A stretch of DNA of 64,000 nt from Baylisascaris procyonis (lineage: Eukaryota; Nematoda; Chromadorea; Rhabditida; Ascarididae). The stretch is from contig JAZARR010000230.1 of the NCBI GenBank assembly GCA_037389465.1, positions 1,488,001 to 1,552,000 on the forward strand. Direction: 5' to 3'. The notes under the pieces were generated by a model. It made no database searches. It had not been told where the DNA came from and saw nothing but the letters and a program-made list of their open reading frames with translations. The translations under genes and the position numbers were made by a program. Positions 1-13,929 of the stretch are shown one piece after another. Numbering within the stretch: the first letter of the stretch is position 1; every line of letters begins with the position of its first letter.

Positions 1-3000
1 ATAATATTCTAATCGAAACAGATATGCGCATGTACGAAATGATTCCAATTTCAAATGAATGCATTATTCGATCAGATAAAATTTGTGTGAATCGTTATGC
101 CGTATATAATATGATAGAATTTCTTTTAAACATTTCTATCGTCAGTCAATTTCATGCCAAAATAAAGTATTTAATCTTTTTTTTCACTAATTCATCGATT
201 GTATATCTCATTGCTAAAAATTTTTATTGTTTCTTTTTATTGCGCGGCAATTATTCGAAAGCAATAGAAAAATGCATCGGTCATTGCTATGCATTATCTT
301 TCGATACGATCGCTATCGATGAAATGTTGAAATGAATTTCTTTAATTTTGAATCTCTAATTTCTCAGTCTATTTAAGCGCTCTACATTTGGATTAAGGCA
401 AAAATTAAATGAGCCATAAATGAATTAGTTATTTATCAACTATATGAAGCAATTAATTTTGAATAATAACGATGCAATTTACCACTATTTTCATCGTAGA
501 ATAAAACAGTTATTCCTCTCACCTATTTTTGAAGTATTATAGTAATATAGTAACTAATTTATTGAATATAGTAACATAGTAATATAATTAATAATATATC
601 ATAATAATATTATAGTAATATAGTAATTAATTTATTCAACAGTTCGCTAATTTGAAAAAAATTTTTTAGCAATTATTTAGAAGAAAATTCTCTGCTGAAG
701 AGAACAAAAAATTGAATCAATTAAGAGCATAATTAATTTAAATAAAAACTCTAATAGATTCGAGATAGATCTTTAGAATAAGCTGCATTTTAAAGATCTC
801 CATTTGCATTAACAGTTTGGAAACTTTTTAAGTTATCTTGCGATGAGAAATCTTACCACTTGAATGGTTTTACTAGTTAATAAAATTTTTTTTCAATGAA
901 TAAGCTGAAAAAAATGTCTTATATTTTCCAATTTCCACACAATAATCTATAAATTTCAGTAGAATAGCTGAACTTTTATGTAAGTAGAATATGAAAGACG
1001 TTGAAATTTCACATTCTATTCTTCAGCTTGACACTTTTTTCAGCACAAATATTCGATGGAGGTGAATATGCTTGAGCGATCAGAAAATATTGATCATATT
1101 CTGCAATAAAGAACTGTAGTGGGATAATTTTAAAATTAATTCGATTTTTTTCAACAATTTTATCTATTTTTCTTTTTGTGAGTGTAATTCAATAAAAAAT
1201 ATTTGCAATAAAATTCCCTATCGAAGTGATAGGTTGGCATCATCTGTCGATGTAACCTGAGTCGATTTGTTTCTGCTATTTATAATGATGTATCGTTGTG
1301 AGTATTAAGGTCAACGTCGTATGTTTTGTGGCGATATTCATATAGCGATCAAAGTGTTGTGTTTGTATCCTCTTCGCTTAGTTGATACATGTTTTTCTAC
1401 GCTCTTCGATGCATATTAGCGCCGCCTTCATGGCGCTCAATGTTTTGCTAACGAGAGCTTAATGCGGCACCGCCTTAGATGCGGCATCGTTGATACAACT
1501 ACCGTACCTTTGGTGGTCACTAAGTTTGACCATTCTCGTCGAATTTTTCGATGATTCACTCTATAGACAGTCGCTTCCTTGTTTATATGAAGCGAATTTA
1601 GTAAATGCCTTTAATTCATTGAGTATAGAATATTCGTTGAGTGAAAATTTCGATAGCAATAAAGCAAAACGATTGAGAAAATGGCGAGAAAATAAAAAAG
1701 CCTATTAAAGGTGAGGGAAAACCTGACGAATATTTGTGCTTATTCACTTGTCTTCTTCCTTTCCCATAGGTACAGTCGAGTTAGTGGCAGCTGGTGCAAG
1801 TTTAATAGTACGTATGTCATCGTATGAACAGCTTATACAAAAGTTGAATGATATAAAAATAAGATAAAATGGCTTATAAATGTAAGCAAATATTTTTACT
1901 GCTTTAAATATTACACAAAGTTGCTTTAGCTAGATAATATTGGTATGTTTCAAATAATTTAATGGCTAAACTATCCTATTTGAATCTAATTTTCTTGAGC
2001 ATATTCTGTTCCAGGAAAACAAATCAGTCCATCACTTCAGAGGACGAATGTTTTGAATATATACCATAGAATTTGAAAAATATATTCAAACTTGGTCATG
2101 TTTTTTGCTTTAACTCAACTATTATTTTGGTAATCATTTGAGAGATTTCTACTGGAGTTATGCGAGCAGCGAAGCACCCTTAAGAAGGTAAACTCATTTG
2201 CTTTGCAAATTCAATCGTTTAATGCTGCATTAGAAACAAAAAAATTCAAAATAGTGGATTTAAAGAAGACAATAAAGGAGCAATAATTGAAATATAATAG
2301 ATTTTGAAAATTCTTCAATGCAAGAAAATCACCGAGTGAGGTAAATGAATTTTATAGACTCATATACCAATCCGACCATTTAACATCACCTACATTTCCA
2401 TATATCTGATTACTTAAATATTAACAGTTAAATGTTTATCAAATGAGATGAAATCCAGCACTTCAATAGGGAATGACCAAAACTTTGCGTAAATATTGCT
2501 CAAAAGTACCTTTAAAGCACCTATCCTACATACATTAAGACTTATCAGTGAACTCAATTTGCCCTCAAAAAAAAAAAAATACAGATTTTACAAAGTCATT
2601 TATAAATGGTTATCGGTAAAGATGATGGGCTATTGCGAATAGGTGATGCTATTTGTGAGTTCTTATTGAAACGCGTGCAAACATTTTCGGCGATCTTTTT
2701 TCTATTGGCATACAATAGAAATGAGTGTTGTGCAATTGAATTGCATCAATGGTTTGAGGTGTGTGTTGAGTGTGTACCACCAACGTATAACGCAAAATCA
2801 CCCATTACAATCATCAAAACTAAACTTGCATATACATCACTCAAATCATTCCCCTATATGAAAGGGGATGTCAACTATTGTGCTACTATATTTTTATATG
2901 AGACATTTTTTGGTGGAATTGTGACTCGTGGTTTCAAGTTTTTAAAGTAAAATAGTAGGTTGTACTTTGGAATTCGCTTCGATTTATTTCTTCACAGTAT

Positions 3001-3935
3001 AGGTGCGGTTGAAAAAATGTAAATCAAGAATAAGGAGAACAGGTTAAAGATAAAGAGCGGAAAAAATATGAAATCAAACGAAAATGATTAGAAACCGTAA
3101 GATCAATTTCCTCTGCAATAAAAAAAAAAGATACTATATAAATCTTTTCCAAAGTAAAAACATTTTTCCTCAAAAATTGTCAAAAAAAACTTCAAAAAGA
3201 ATCATTGAAATTTCTCGTTTTAGGCTAATTTTTTTCCAGCAATATATCGTTCAACAAGATTTTTTTTTTTGACGCATAATTTTCTCATAGGAACGTATCA
3301 AATAAGCATCACGTTATATGAGTGTATTTGTATCTTTTATATTTGCGAACAATGCACTTTTCTTATTTAAAACTTCAAAAATATGCGCACTTTTATAAAT
3401 AGATCAACGTTACTGAACTTGTATATGCATCATTTAGAGCAGAAAAAAAAACGAGCGAATTTCTCGATTCGATTGCTTCGATAGATTCTCTATTGTAATA
3501 ACGCTTGAAATATGATTGATGTTTTGTGTACTCGATGACGTTACACTCTTTTGTTATGAGAAATGCGCGAATTGCTCACCAATTGTTATATTCGCTCATT
3601 TTTGTTTCGTTTTACACTCAAAAACACAACCAAGTAAACACAATACAAATAATTCGGCATGTCGTCGTTGAGCGTATTATATTGATATTTGCTGTCGCGC
3701 TAAAAACCAAATTGGACAATTTGACGAAAATTTTTTTTTTGCGAAAAGAAAGCGATCAAATGGAACTTCACTTATGCATTTGCAACATACATTCATTCAT
3801 TTTTATAAGAAAGTTAACGTCGTCAATGATAAAATATGAAATTGTTACTGAACGTACTATTAGCAAAAAGTAAGTGACAGTTTGACTTAAGCTTGTTATT
3901 CATTTTCATCTAAAATCCTTTCTCCTTATTCGCGC

Positions 3936-3950
3936 ACCCCCCCCCCCCCC
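3936..3950. repeat. Poly-C tract
   Basis: An uninterrupted run of about 14 C in a pyrimidine-rich stretch (3920-3975), exceptional in this AT-rich background. Confidence 0.85.
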
Positions 3951-5852
3951 TCTCCCCTTCCTCTCACCTCCATTTTCACCTCGAATTATACCTGTTCTAT
4001 TCATTCATCGACTCTTATACCTAGCATCTATAACACTCCTCGTTAGCACTTCATAATTCTATAAAAAGGCAAGTGAAATGAGCAAACATCAGGAAAGCAC
4101 TTAGATAATGTCGGCAAAGGTTTTCAGAAAGGTTTAAGGGTAGCACCTGTCGCTGTTTGCATGTTATTTTTAAGCCAAGTATGCTAAGAAGCTAGACGAC
4201 GTTTTGAGAAGCGGTTTGTTGTTGCACGTGGGGTTGATGTCCCGCAGTGTATACTCGTTTAGTGATGCAGCAACACATCATCTCAAGGGGATTGCCGATC
4301 GTAACACATCTGCCACTCAATGTAAAATCAACTCAACCGTCAATACTCACATCAAACAACCTGAATGCGTTGCTGAGAATTAATTGAGAGAATAGAGGTA
4401 CCTATTAATATAATCCAATGATGGAAAAATATTGATAGCTTATAATTTATGCAATGATGTGAAATGTAATATGAAGTGCATAAAATGCAAAATGCAAAGA
4501 ATTACTTTGAAGTATGCAAATGAGTTTGCATTTATGACGTTGACTATAATGTGCTATTTCCATTGCCTTGTTGAAGAGTTCGTTGGGAGGTTAGTTGAAA
4601 TGCAATGGTGCTGGAAAAGCAATGGAAAACAAATGCGATACAAGACTTTACAGGGATATGAGAAGGATCGACATGAATGAAGGGTGGAAGAATATAGGGG
4701 AGAGGTAGAGGAAATCAACTATGCAAATAGAAGGAGTCGATCGAGCGCTAAAGCTTAGCGCATAGGACTCAAAGATAAAGCCGGCTGTTCGTTAATGGTG
4801 CGCTTAACAACGAATGCCTAATTGAGCGAATTATTGACACAGAATAGTGTTCTCAATTACGCATCAATTTCATATCCTATAAGTCTATATAATAAAATGT
4901 TGATTAACGTTTTCGGAGTCGTAAGTATATCATTGAATATGAGCATTGCACTCAAATCCTTTTATGGACTTATGCACTTCATCGAGATATTATTCGCTAT
5001 TGTGACCGATCTTCTAGCTCATCATCCGTTATAATATGCACATTTGTGAATATGTCATTATTATTCAACTTAGAATAGCACATTAAATAAATTAGCAAAT
5101 GCATCTTCCAATCTATTAATTCAATTTATGAAGCTCGATGAAGCAATAGAGAAGAAAATCGAGGATTACATGATTTTCGATGAATCAAGATGAAAATTAC
5201 ACGCGCAATTATTTTGAGCATATTTGCTTGAAAATTTTAGAAAACTTTTTCTAAGTTTCTTTTAAGATATCTTTGAAAGTTGTTCTGATGCTCATAACAC
5301 ATTTTGATTTTTGATTTTGAAGATAAAAATGATCGACAGATAATTTAATATTCGTATATTGAGTTTTATTTCCAGCGAAAGTTACTGAAAAGAGGGACCA
5401 TTATAGTCTACAAGTTTTTATTATAATTTATTTCATATAGATATCAAAGAAAAATGTTTTAGTCAACTAAGCCACTGTATGTTGTATTAATATTGTATTT
5501 GTGATCACGAAGAACATGACTAAGATATCTTTACCTTATATTACTTTTTCGATAGTCAATCCTTTTAAGCAAGGTTCTTTAGAGAACTGAAAACCCCGGC
5601 CATTTTTGATTACGCAATTCACAAAGATATTTACTAAGGATTGCTAAGAACCTCGACGTGTGAAAAAAATGTGAGTCCCAGGTTATATCCTCCTTAAAGC
5701 CTCGCATACCTCATTACCTTTTGCCACATCATACCTGCCAATGATTTCCATATATCCAGTTATCATGCATATAACATGATCGACGAGAATCAGCCATTAA
5801 AAAAATTGTTATCTCAAATATTAACGATACAATGAGTGATTAAGTACTAAGC

Positions 5853-5854
<2 letters not shown>

Positions 5855-5887
<33 letters not shown>
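5855..5887. repeat. (AT)n microsatellite
   Basis: About 33 bp of uninterrupted AT dinucleotides in intergenic DNA. Confidence 0.95.
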
Positions 5888-5891
<4 letters not shown>

Positions 5892-7960
5892 AGCATTGTA
5901 CAACCTTCTGCTTGGGTTAGAGTATCTTTGTAAGGCAAAGAAAGCCTTTAACGCGCTGTGCGAGCGATAAAAACGAAGCGGAAGTTGAAAAAAAAAAACG
6001 CGGTGTTGAATAGAAAAGGTGAGCGATTGCACTGGGAAAACTTTTACTACACGCAGCAATGACGCATTCATTTTGCTACAATTCCATCACATCGTAATAT
6101 AACCTCTTCCTCTTTCTACATGTTGAATATTTGAAGTGAAACTTTTATTCACTCTCCCTCTCCCCCTCACTTCGGTAAGGTATGATTTCTATAGATTTGT
6201 GCAAATTGATGAATTTATCGTGTTTACGTAGCAGTATATCTCATATCTATCTCTCTATCCATCTAAATTTTTTGGAAACAAGGGGGAAATTCAATGGCTA
6301 TAATGTACACCATGGGGCGAATCGACTCCCATATGCTTCCTGTTCATCCTTCAATTTCGAATTGCATTATAGGCATTTAAGGGACCTAAAAGATTTTACA
6401 TTGATTAGATTTTTATTTTATTATGGTTGGCTCACAAAAAAATAGTGAAATTTTTGCAAAAGGTTTTTGGAAAGGCCCGATCAATATCCTATCAAATCTC
6501 TAGCGCACTCCCTCCTCTATTTCCTTGCAATGAGGAAAACCACTATTTCCTCGAAAGCTTCCATCACAATTTCTTAAGTTGAAATTATCGCAGTTCCTTC
6601 TTAGAATGCCGAAAGAAATCCCTCCATATGATTAAATAGTTTTTTTTTAATTTCTTAATCCTTTAAGAAGTTTAAAATATGGAGCCAGATCGATCTTTAT
6701 CGGAGTACAGTTTATGGACCATAGATTCATGAAAATCCAATCATATAATTGAATTAAATGAAAATATTATTATATCATCAGATCTTTATTATAGTATTTA
6801 TTTACAGTGATATTAAGTGTTCAGTAATGCTCAACGAGATGATCAACAAGAAGAAGAAACGATAGGATTTGTGAAAGTGATCAACGAACATAATAAATCT
6901 CTCTGAAGCAATGTGTGAATACATCTAAGCACATCTCTTCACAAAGGAATCACTATTTGATGCCAACACACTCTCTAATATCGACTACTCTCACGCAACA
7001 TCTGCACATTTCTCTATTCATAAATATCCTACCATTCCCATATAAGAGGGATCGATCAAACATAAACGATCACCTAAATTACAATTTTTGAAAAAAAAAA
7101 ACTGGAAGCATTCACAATTAGAAAAAAATTCGAAAAATATGTTATATTGTAATATTATCAATCCTTTATTGCGACGGTATTAGCAATCCACAAAGGTAAT
7201 ATAAATAAAATCATCTTCAATTGCAGCAAAATAATCATAGTCTTAAACTAGAGTTTCCTTGACTATTACTTCGATTTTATGCTCGTTGATAAGGCTGATT
7301 ATTAAAATTACCAATAGCTGAGCTCGATGTGTTCAGCAACTCAATCAAGTGAGCCATTTATGTGATCGTTGATAAATTTTAGTAGATAAAAAATTCTAAC
7401 GATCTAATTAATGAAAGATACTTTTATGATCTCTTCTTCAAACGACTCACAAGCTGAAAAAACATAATAATGAGAAAAATAGTAAATTTTTTTCTCTCGA
7501 AGAAGTCATCCTTTTGGTTTCAATCCCGAATGTTCTTGAGAATTCGATTTATTTAATCATCGATTAATTTGAGGTGAATAAATTTATTCAAATATATTTT
7601 TAATTTCATTATTAAAATTTCAGTAAAAAAAATAATTCAATTAATTTGCATATATTTTTTCAGAAATTTTTTTCCAAAACTATAAGGCTTTATAATGGTA
7701 TTTATTGATGATGTTGTTTTTTTTTGAGCACGTTCAAAGCGATAGCGCTTAAAATCTTTTACGTAAACGATGATTGCGTTGATCTGAAGCAAAACGGTGG
7801 CGTTGTTCGAGTTGTTATTTGGCTGGCAATGAGCGTTACAAAACACGGCCGCTTCTTTTGTGCCTTCATCTTATGAAAATCCCTTAGACAAATTTGCTAC
7901 GGTATTCGGTTGGCGTAATACGATGTTTAGGACGGAAGACGCCCCGGGGTGCAATGACCT

Positions 7961-8326
7961 TCATACCGCCACCTCAAAGGAAACGCCTATTTTAGGAGTG
8001 ATAGGTGTATGACGTAACACGCTATTCGAGCACATAATAAAATGCCAAAGGTCAAAAACGCATTTTTTTGCGTGTGCCATATCCGCTCTCGTTGTCCATA
8101 TAAGAAGAACGCTTTCAGTACACAATTGCTGACAACCACAGATTATCCTGGAATCCCACGTGCCTTCTTTTATCGCTGCAAAACATGGCCAGCTTATCAT
8201 CAGCTTGCTATTTTTTGTTTTTTTGTTAGTATCCTTGCAGTAATATACCATAATTGCCTTTGATGAAGGGCAAAGTCGAGTCTGATTGATACCACATTTG
8301 TTTATAGATGCGATAATTCGTCGCAT
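7961..8326 (-). CDS. Hypothetical ORF, 121 aa
   Basis: The ATG at 8326 gives MRRIIASINKCGINQTRLCP and continues to a stop at 7961. It is Cys-rich, has no recognisable domain and no clear signal peptide or helix. The opposite strand is also open for 73 codons (8042-8263), so coding is not established on either strand. No splice context could be assigned. Confidence 0.18.
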   Translation of the reverse strand: MRRIIASINKCGINQTRLCPSSKAIMVYYCKDTNKKTKNSKLMISWPCFAAIKEGTWDSRIICGCQQLCTESVLLIWTTRADMAHAKKCVFDLWHFIMCSNSVLRHTPITPKIGVSFEVAV

Positions 8327-10750
8327 AAAGCTGTCATGAAGTATTCTCAAGCATGAGCAATACAACTTTCCCGAAGAAATAACTCAAACTTGGAACCTAT
8401 GATATGGATCTCTTTGAGTTCAAGACCAATAAAGCCGACCCAATATATATAAATATTTTTATAATTAAGTAACATCGAAGCGTTTTTGGCTTTAGTTTAA
8501 ATTCAAAAAAGTGTTAGCAGATTGTTTATTGAGTGCAATGTTATTCAAAGAGTGTATTTCTCTCAGTTAGCTGCTTATCGAGTGCAAAAACTCATTGAGT
8601 GATGATAAATGCAAAATGAAACTTTCACATAGTGTTCAAATCGTTCCCAGCACTCTATCAAAAAACGTGACACAATGTTCGCTAATACTATTCGGTTAGA
8701 ATACAATTGATGAGTTGATATATGTTGATTTGATTTTCGTGAACACTTGCTAAAAAGTATTTTATTTGAAGATATTCATTAATCAACTCGTAAACAACCA
8801 CCTCCTCATTTCTTCTCTAAGAAATTTTAAATCTTAATTCTAATGAAATTAATCGCCCAAATTTTTGTATAAAAATCCACTTTATTAGAATGCTAGATGG
8901 CATATCGATATGTGGCTTTATTATGAGTTTACTGTAGAAAAATATACTATGAATAAAACAACTGAGGGAAACTTATTTTAAGCGTTCTTTAATGAACTAA
9001 AGGGAGCAAGAATTGGCAGTGGAATTATAAAAATGACCTCTGAGATCATTTGGAGCGGTAATAATTTTTGTCCCTTTTTTTTATAGTTATAGAACGGCAA
9101 TGATCACAGCGATCAACTACTGCGATGATCATATTCGATCGAAGGAAATTTTCGTTAATTTTCTTTCATTTTGAATCGATATATTCAAATTTTAATTAAA
9201 ATATTTAATATTGGCATGTTTTTCTATAATTTTTCCAGAATATTCCACATTTCTTCAAAAAATATCCTTAATTTTTGATGATAACATGAGCAGCATATTT
9301 TACTTCATCCATCCACTAACTACAATATGACAAATATCAAGACGAATGAGTTAATATTAAGTGTTGACGGTCCATGATGAAATATTTGAACCGATTGTCC
9401 GCCTTGTTAGGAAAGTTTAAGTTACAACTATATTGGTATTGTATTGCTTTTGTTGTTACTCCGCCAACTGTGTATCGATGCCGTTGACATTTTCATTATC
9501 AAATAAGATTATTAGTGATCATCGTCCTTTTCAAATGAGAGCGAACCAGTTCCCAATCCATGATTTTTTTCAAGCATTTAGATATTTTTTGAATTGATTT
9601 CAATGAATATTTAAAATTCTATTTTAAAAAATCTAATGCAATAAGAATCAATAATATATCATTTTTTATTAATAAAAAATACTTATATTAAATTTTATTA
9701 GTCATATTTGCTTTAATTCAACAAAACATTATGTTTTTTATTAAACGTATTGCTAAAACTTTGATACCTTCAAAAATTTTTACACTTCTAAAACGATAAT
9801 TGAAAAATATGAATAAATACTGGATTCAGATGGAAAGAAAAGTAAGCCAAGCAAATAGAAAATGTGCCATTATGAGATTCATATGCATGACTGCTATCCG
9901 TTGATCTAAGCTATGATTTGGTTGGATTGCTCCGTTGTGATATGCAATAGTCGATTCGAACATATTTATATTGAACAACACCATTCATAAAAGTGATTGC
10001 TTATCGACGCATAAAATCAATCAAAAATTGCATTTGGGCGTTAAAAGTAGGAAGTCCGCCGTTGAGAAAGCAATGTTATATTCGATTAGGCCGCTCACGA
10101 TGCGACAAATTGTGCGCATTTGTTAAGCGATGCACAAATCCACATTTAAACCCCTCCAATATTCAAATTTAAATTTTTCACTTTCTTTTTCGAAAGTTGC
10201 GCTGGGAATAAAGCGTAAACTTATATTTTTCACTGATATAATTTTGTCAAACTCCTTAGCCGACATGTGGAAGTTCGAGCTCCGAGGAGTTTTTTAACTC
10301 GTACTTCAAAATTTTATAAATGAATATCAAAAATGAATATCAACTTGTGCTATGTAAATAGCATAGATGAAGGATCTACATATCGTACATGTGTTATGCA
10401 TCAGTATCTATAAGCTATGTAAATGATCTCTATGTGAAAAAGGAGAGTAAAGGTCATTAATTATATGCGAGGGAGAATTTATTTTAACATAAATAAATAT
10501 CAATAAAAATTCTCCGATGTTTTTCCCACTCTAATTTGCCAATATTCCCGAGGAAATAAAACGCATATAATTCAATAAAGTGAGATATATTTTTTAGCAA
10601 TTTCATTTTATACAAAATACAATATTTTTAGCGATTTTTACTACTTGAAATTATTGTAACATATTAATGGCATTGGCGTTTAGAAGTGTTCGCTTATAAT
10701 ACAGAAAATGTTGAATCGTTGAATGAACAACGAATTGAATAAAGTTTCAT

Positions 10751-11430
10751 TTATCGGGTCATCACTAACAAAGAAATGAATATGATGAAATACGCAATTG
10801 AATCGTTCATAATAATTGTATACATCTGAAAGGAACAACAATAAATATATTCACTTCTCAAATCGGGGACCGTCTTATATTCATCGACCAATGAAAACAA
10901 TTCATCCGTAATCGTTCGTTGACGAAGGGATCGAGGTATTTCTAGAAGTCTTGTTGAAATTTCTTCGTTTATAAATGCCACTACCTAAAGAAAGTTGACG
11001 AAAACGACTGTTGTATGTCGATCTGGCATAAATGCAATAGAAAAATATTCCGCCTATATTACCACTATTTTTATAAGCTCCTATTTACATAAAGATTTAG
11101 CTATTTGCATAAGAAATGTTTTTTTAATTAAATTAAAATCTTCCTCGAAATCTATCATAACCGAATAGACGAACATTTTTTTCCAGATATATTTGTAAAT
11201 GCCGATATTACAGAGGAGATGGAAAGGTGATTCGAGTGATCGATCTCTCGTTCTGATCGTATTTTCTCAGCGGTGTCGGGATCCGATGTTACTGTCAAAC
11301 AGATTAGATCAAATTTCATCGTGGAAGCAAATTGTTCAAGCACTATACAAGGGTATTTCTCATACATGAATAATATTGTTGCAATTGTAGTATCCGATGA
11401 CCATGAACTACGCACTGTAGGCCATAGTGC
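10751..11430 (-). CDS. Unrecognised gene, two phase-compatible exons
   Basis: Exon 11430-11212 (73 codons, acceptor gattaggtag, donor gtaata, phase 0) joins exon 10984-10751 (acceptor tttctttag, a strong consensus). The peptide includes WSSDTTIATILFMYEKYPC, TVTSDPDTAEKIRSEREIDH, FINEEISTRLLEIPRSLRQR and TDELFSLVDEYKTVPDLRSE. The last 20 residues (NDSIAYFIIFISLLVMTR) are hydrophobic and may instead be intron read-through after a donor near the gtgaat at DLRS. No family is recognised. Charged, low-complexity-free peptide and a clean junction are the evidence for coding. An upstream exon around 12.19-12.4 kb (ALIRSLLLEALAIHNI) is possible but not supported by phase. Confidence 0.38.
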
Positions 11431-12639
11431 CTACCTAATCAACTGTCCACTAACGATGCTTTGATGACCATTGCTAAGGGATGCGAAACTTCACATTGTT
11501 TCTCTTGTTTTTCTTTTTGTTTTTATTTTTATTCGACTATCACAGAATATCACATCAAAATGATCTTAAATGAAAGCTGAAAGTTGATTAATTATCGTAT
11601 ATATTTAATGTCGAAGCACTCAATCTTTCTTTAGCGCTACAATATTCCAAAAAAAATCCCTTTGTAAAATCTATTTTAAATGCAACTGATAAATTGGTTT
11701 CGCAATAATTCAACGTCCGGAATGTTATGATCCCAATATATCAGCCACAAGAAATTTAACATTACTATTTACTTGCAAGTATTTCCAGAAAAATTTCAGT
11801 TCGCCTAGCGATGAAAAATATTTATAGAAGTGCTCAAAAGAATGACGTTCAATAGGGTAGGAATGAAAAAATTTATTCCAAATTTTCCTAAAATTCAACA
11901 TAAATCCAACCTATTACTCGTTGTGTAAACGTATCTTCCTTGCTGCTAGAAACAATCTTATAAACTAAATATGAGGCGTAAATTACTGTAGTCAATTACT
12001 GTAATCAATTAGCTAACGTTGCCTTATTACACATTATTGCTCAATAAAATTGATTGCTACAAATTAGTTGTGCTATTGATTAATGCATATCTTTTCGTAA
12101 AAATTTCATATTCTATACTTATTTTACTCTGTACTCCATATTCTATACCAAATGCCAAATTTTTATTTATCTATTTAAAATATTCATTCTTTAGATTTTA
12201 TTTTCTTCATCGCAAAAGAAAATTTTATTGCTTATATATTTTAATTCTGTAGGTAATCGAGAATACTCTGAGAGAAACTCGACAAGTATACTGTAGAGAA
12301 TAGATGATAGGCTGTGAGAAGATCGGATATTGTGAATTGCTAACGCTTCTAGTAAAAGCGATCTTATCAGAGCAGAATTATGCATCAAAGTGGATTTGCC
12401 GAAAGGGAATCAACCGTTTCATTTCGTCGTTCTCATACGGTTGTAAAAATTTTTCGCTCTTTTTTAATGGATCTCATCTGCGTTCTATCGCTCTCATAAT
12501 AAACATACTTCCGGTAGTTAACCTAGTTTTGCTAAAAATTACATCTTAGGTGATATTTCAATTGTGTTTGTTACGCCTTCTGTATATCTATTAATTAAAT
12601 TAATATTAATTACTATTAATTAAATATGCTAAGAAAATA

Positions 12640-12980
12640 ACTGCGCGATCGGTTGTGAAGCTCCGATCGGAATTATTGGCTCCGCTAAGTCGAGCCACCC
12701 CGCCCAGCACCCTCATCGGGAAAAGGGCAGCGGAACAAGTCCCGACAGTCATAGGAGGAACGACGATGAATCGACTCATCAGCATCCGACGAGCAGGAAA
12801 TGAACCTATGCCCTAACCTTCACGTGACCGACCTGCAAGAGGGAGATGCCGACCTAAAGATCAAAGGAGCCAAGTGGACTAGAGAGGCATTGGGTCAGAG
12901 CAGGTGGAAGCGATATGAAGAAACATACAATCGTAATGAATGCTCTGTTCATTGAAATAAATAATTAAATAAGAAAATAA
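12640..12980 (+). mobile_element. GC-rich island, probable decayed 3' fragment of a retroelement
   Basis: This stretch is visibly GC-richer than everything around it. Its 3' half has an open frame from 12770 to a stop at 12953-12955 (61 codons), ending GAKWTREALGQSRWKRYEET. The W-x6-10-R-x-x-W pattern near a C-terminus recalls the ends of non-LTR reverse transcriptase ORFs, where a short Trp/Arg motif precedes the stop. An A-rich, repetitive tail (taaataattaaataag) follows directly. The assignment rests on composition, position of the tail and this weak motif. An old pseudogene or a low-copy exon are alternatives. Confidence 0.4.
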
Positions 12981-13873
12981 ACCATTTATTTGAGAGGGAT
13001 TTAGATTTGAAATATATGAATAACTTGGGGAACCAATTATCACTTAAAAATAACCTAACCGTTATTTAGAAAATGCTATTCATCAAAATCACAACGACAA
13101 TATAAAACAAAATGCTAAAGCATTAAGCCATTCTAAATTTGCATATTTACCTCAGTCGTTGTGAACGGTAGCCCACATTGTTGTCCAACTTATCTAGGCT
13201 ATAAATTCAAGTAATTTTTGCCGCAAACATTATTTGTTTTTTATCAGCAATCAATTAAAATGCTCGATTTGAACATCGATTTATCAATTCTGATTTTCAA
13301 TATCATAATTAAATAGGACAAATTAGCAAACGAATAAGCACACTGACGAAACGAATTGGCCAAGTTGTTTACACTATTCGAAAATTACTCGAATTAGGCA
13401 TCGAGACTCTTCAACGATAAATTGGTCAAGTGGATCAATTCAATTAGTTATGCCACCAGTTGTGTGCTGTTTCCGCTTTATGCAAATTATTCACTGCCCA
13501 ATTGAACATTATCAACGCTAAGAAAGGGAACAATTTATAATCGGATTTGATGTGTTTTGGAGGAGAAGAAGAGGGGATGGGAGATAGAAAAACTCAGAAA
13601 TTACCCATTAAACCAGGAAGACTTTAGCACAACACTTATATGAAAGTACTTCACAACAAGTTTCTGCATACTAATTATAAAATGGATAGAAGTCGAGAGA
13701 AGCGGGAGTAAGGGGAGAGGGAAGAAGGGAAAAGGAACATAGATCCTTGTCCGAGTTCGTGATTATTATGAGAGATCACTGGCATAAGATAACTTATAAA
13801 AATTAGCAATTGATTTCCTACGGTATAATTATGAAATTCAGGTTTTTAGTTTTTTAAGTCGAATCAATCAGAA

Positions 13874-13876
<3 letters not shown>

Positions 13877-13927
<51 letters not shown>
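13877..13927. repeat. (AT)n microsatellite
   Basis: About 51 bp of AT dinucleotides in intergenic DNA. Confidence 0.95.

Positions 13928-13929
<2 letters not shown>

Larger units (their letters stand above)
1..7960. other. Intergenic region, no supported gene
   Basis: AT-rich DNA with scattered short ORFs (for example 24-335, 2606-2950, 3526-3873) whose peptides show no domain, splice context or coding bias. A GC-richer patch at 1,300-1,500 contains a short hairpin (AGCGCC at 1418, GGCGCT at 1432). It also contains the poly-C tract and one AT array. Confidence 0.5.

Noticed and set aside
98..101. The zero-interest entry at 98-101 in the findings
   Set aside because: It carries no observation; 98-103 are protein residue numbers of the GDYVDR motif, and the real DNA location is 26874-27056.
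12191..12388. Upstream exon of the 10.75-11.43 kb gene (ALIRSLLLEALAIHNI)
   Set aside because: No donor in the phase required by the exon at 11430 was found, and the plus strand is open as well.
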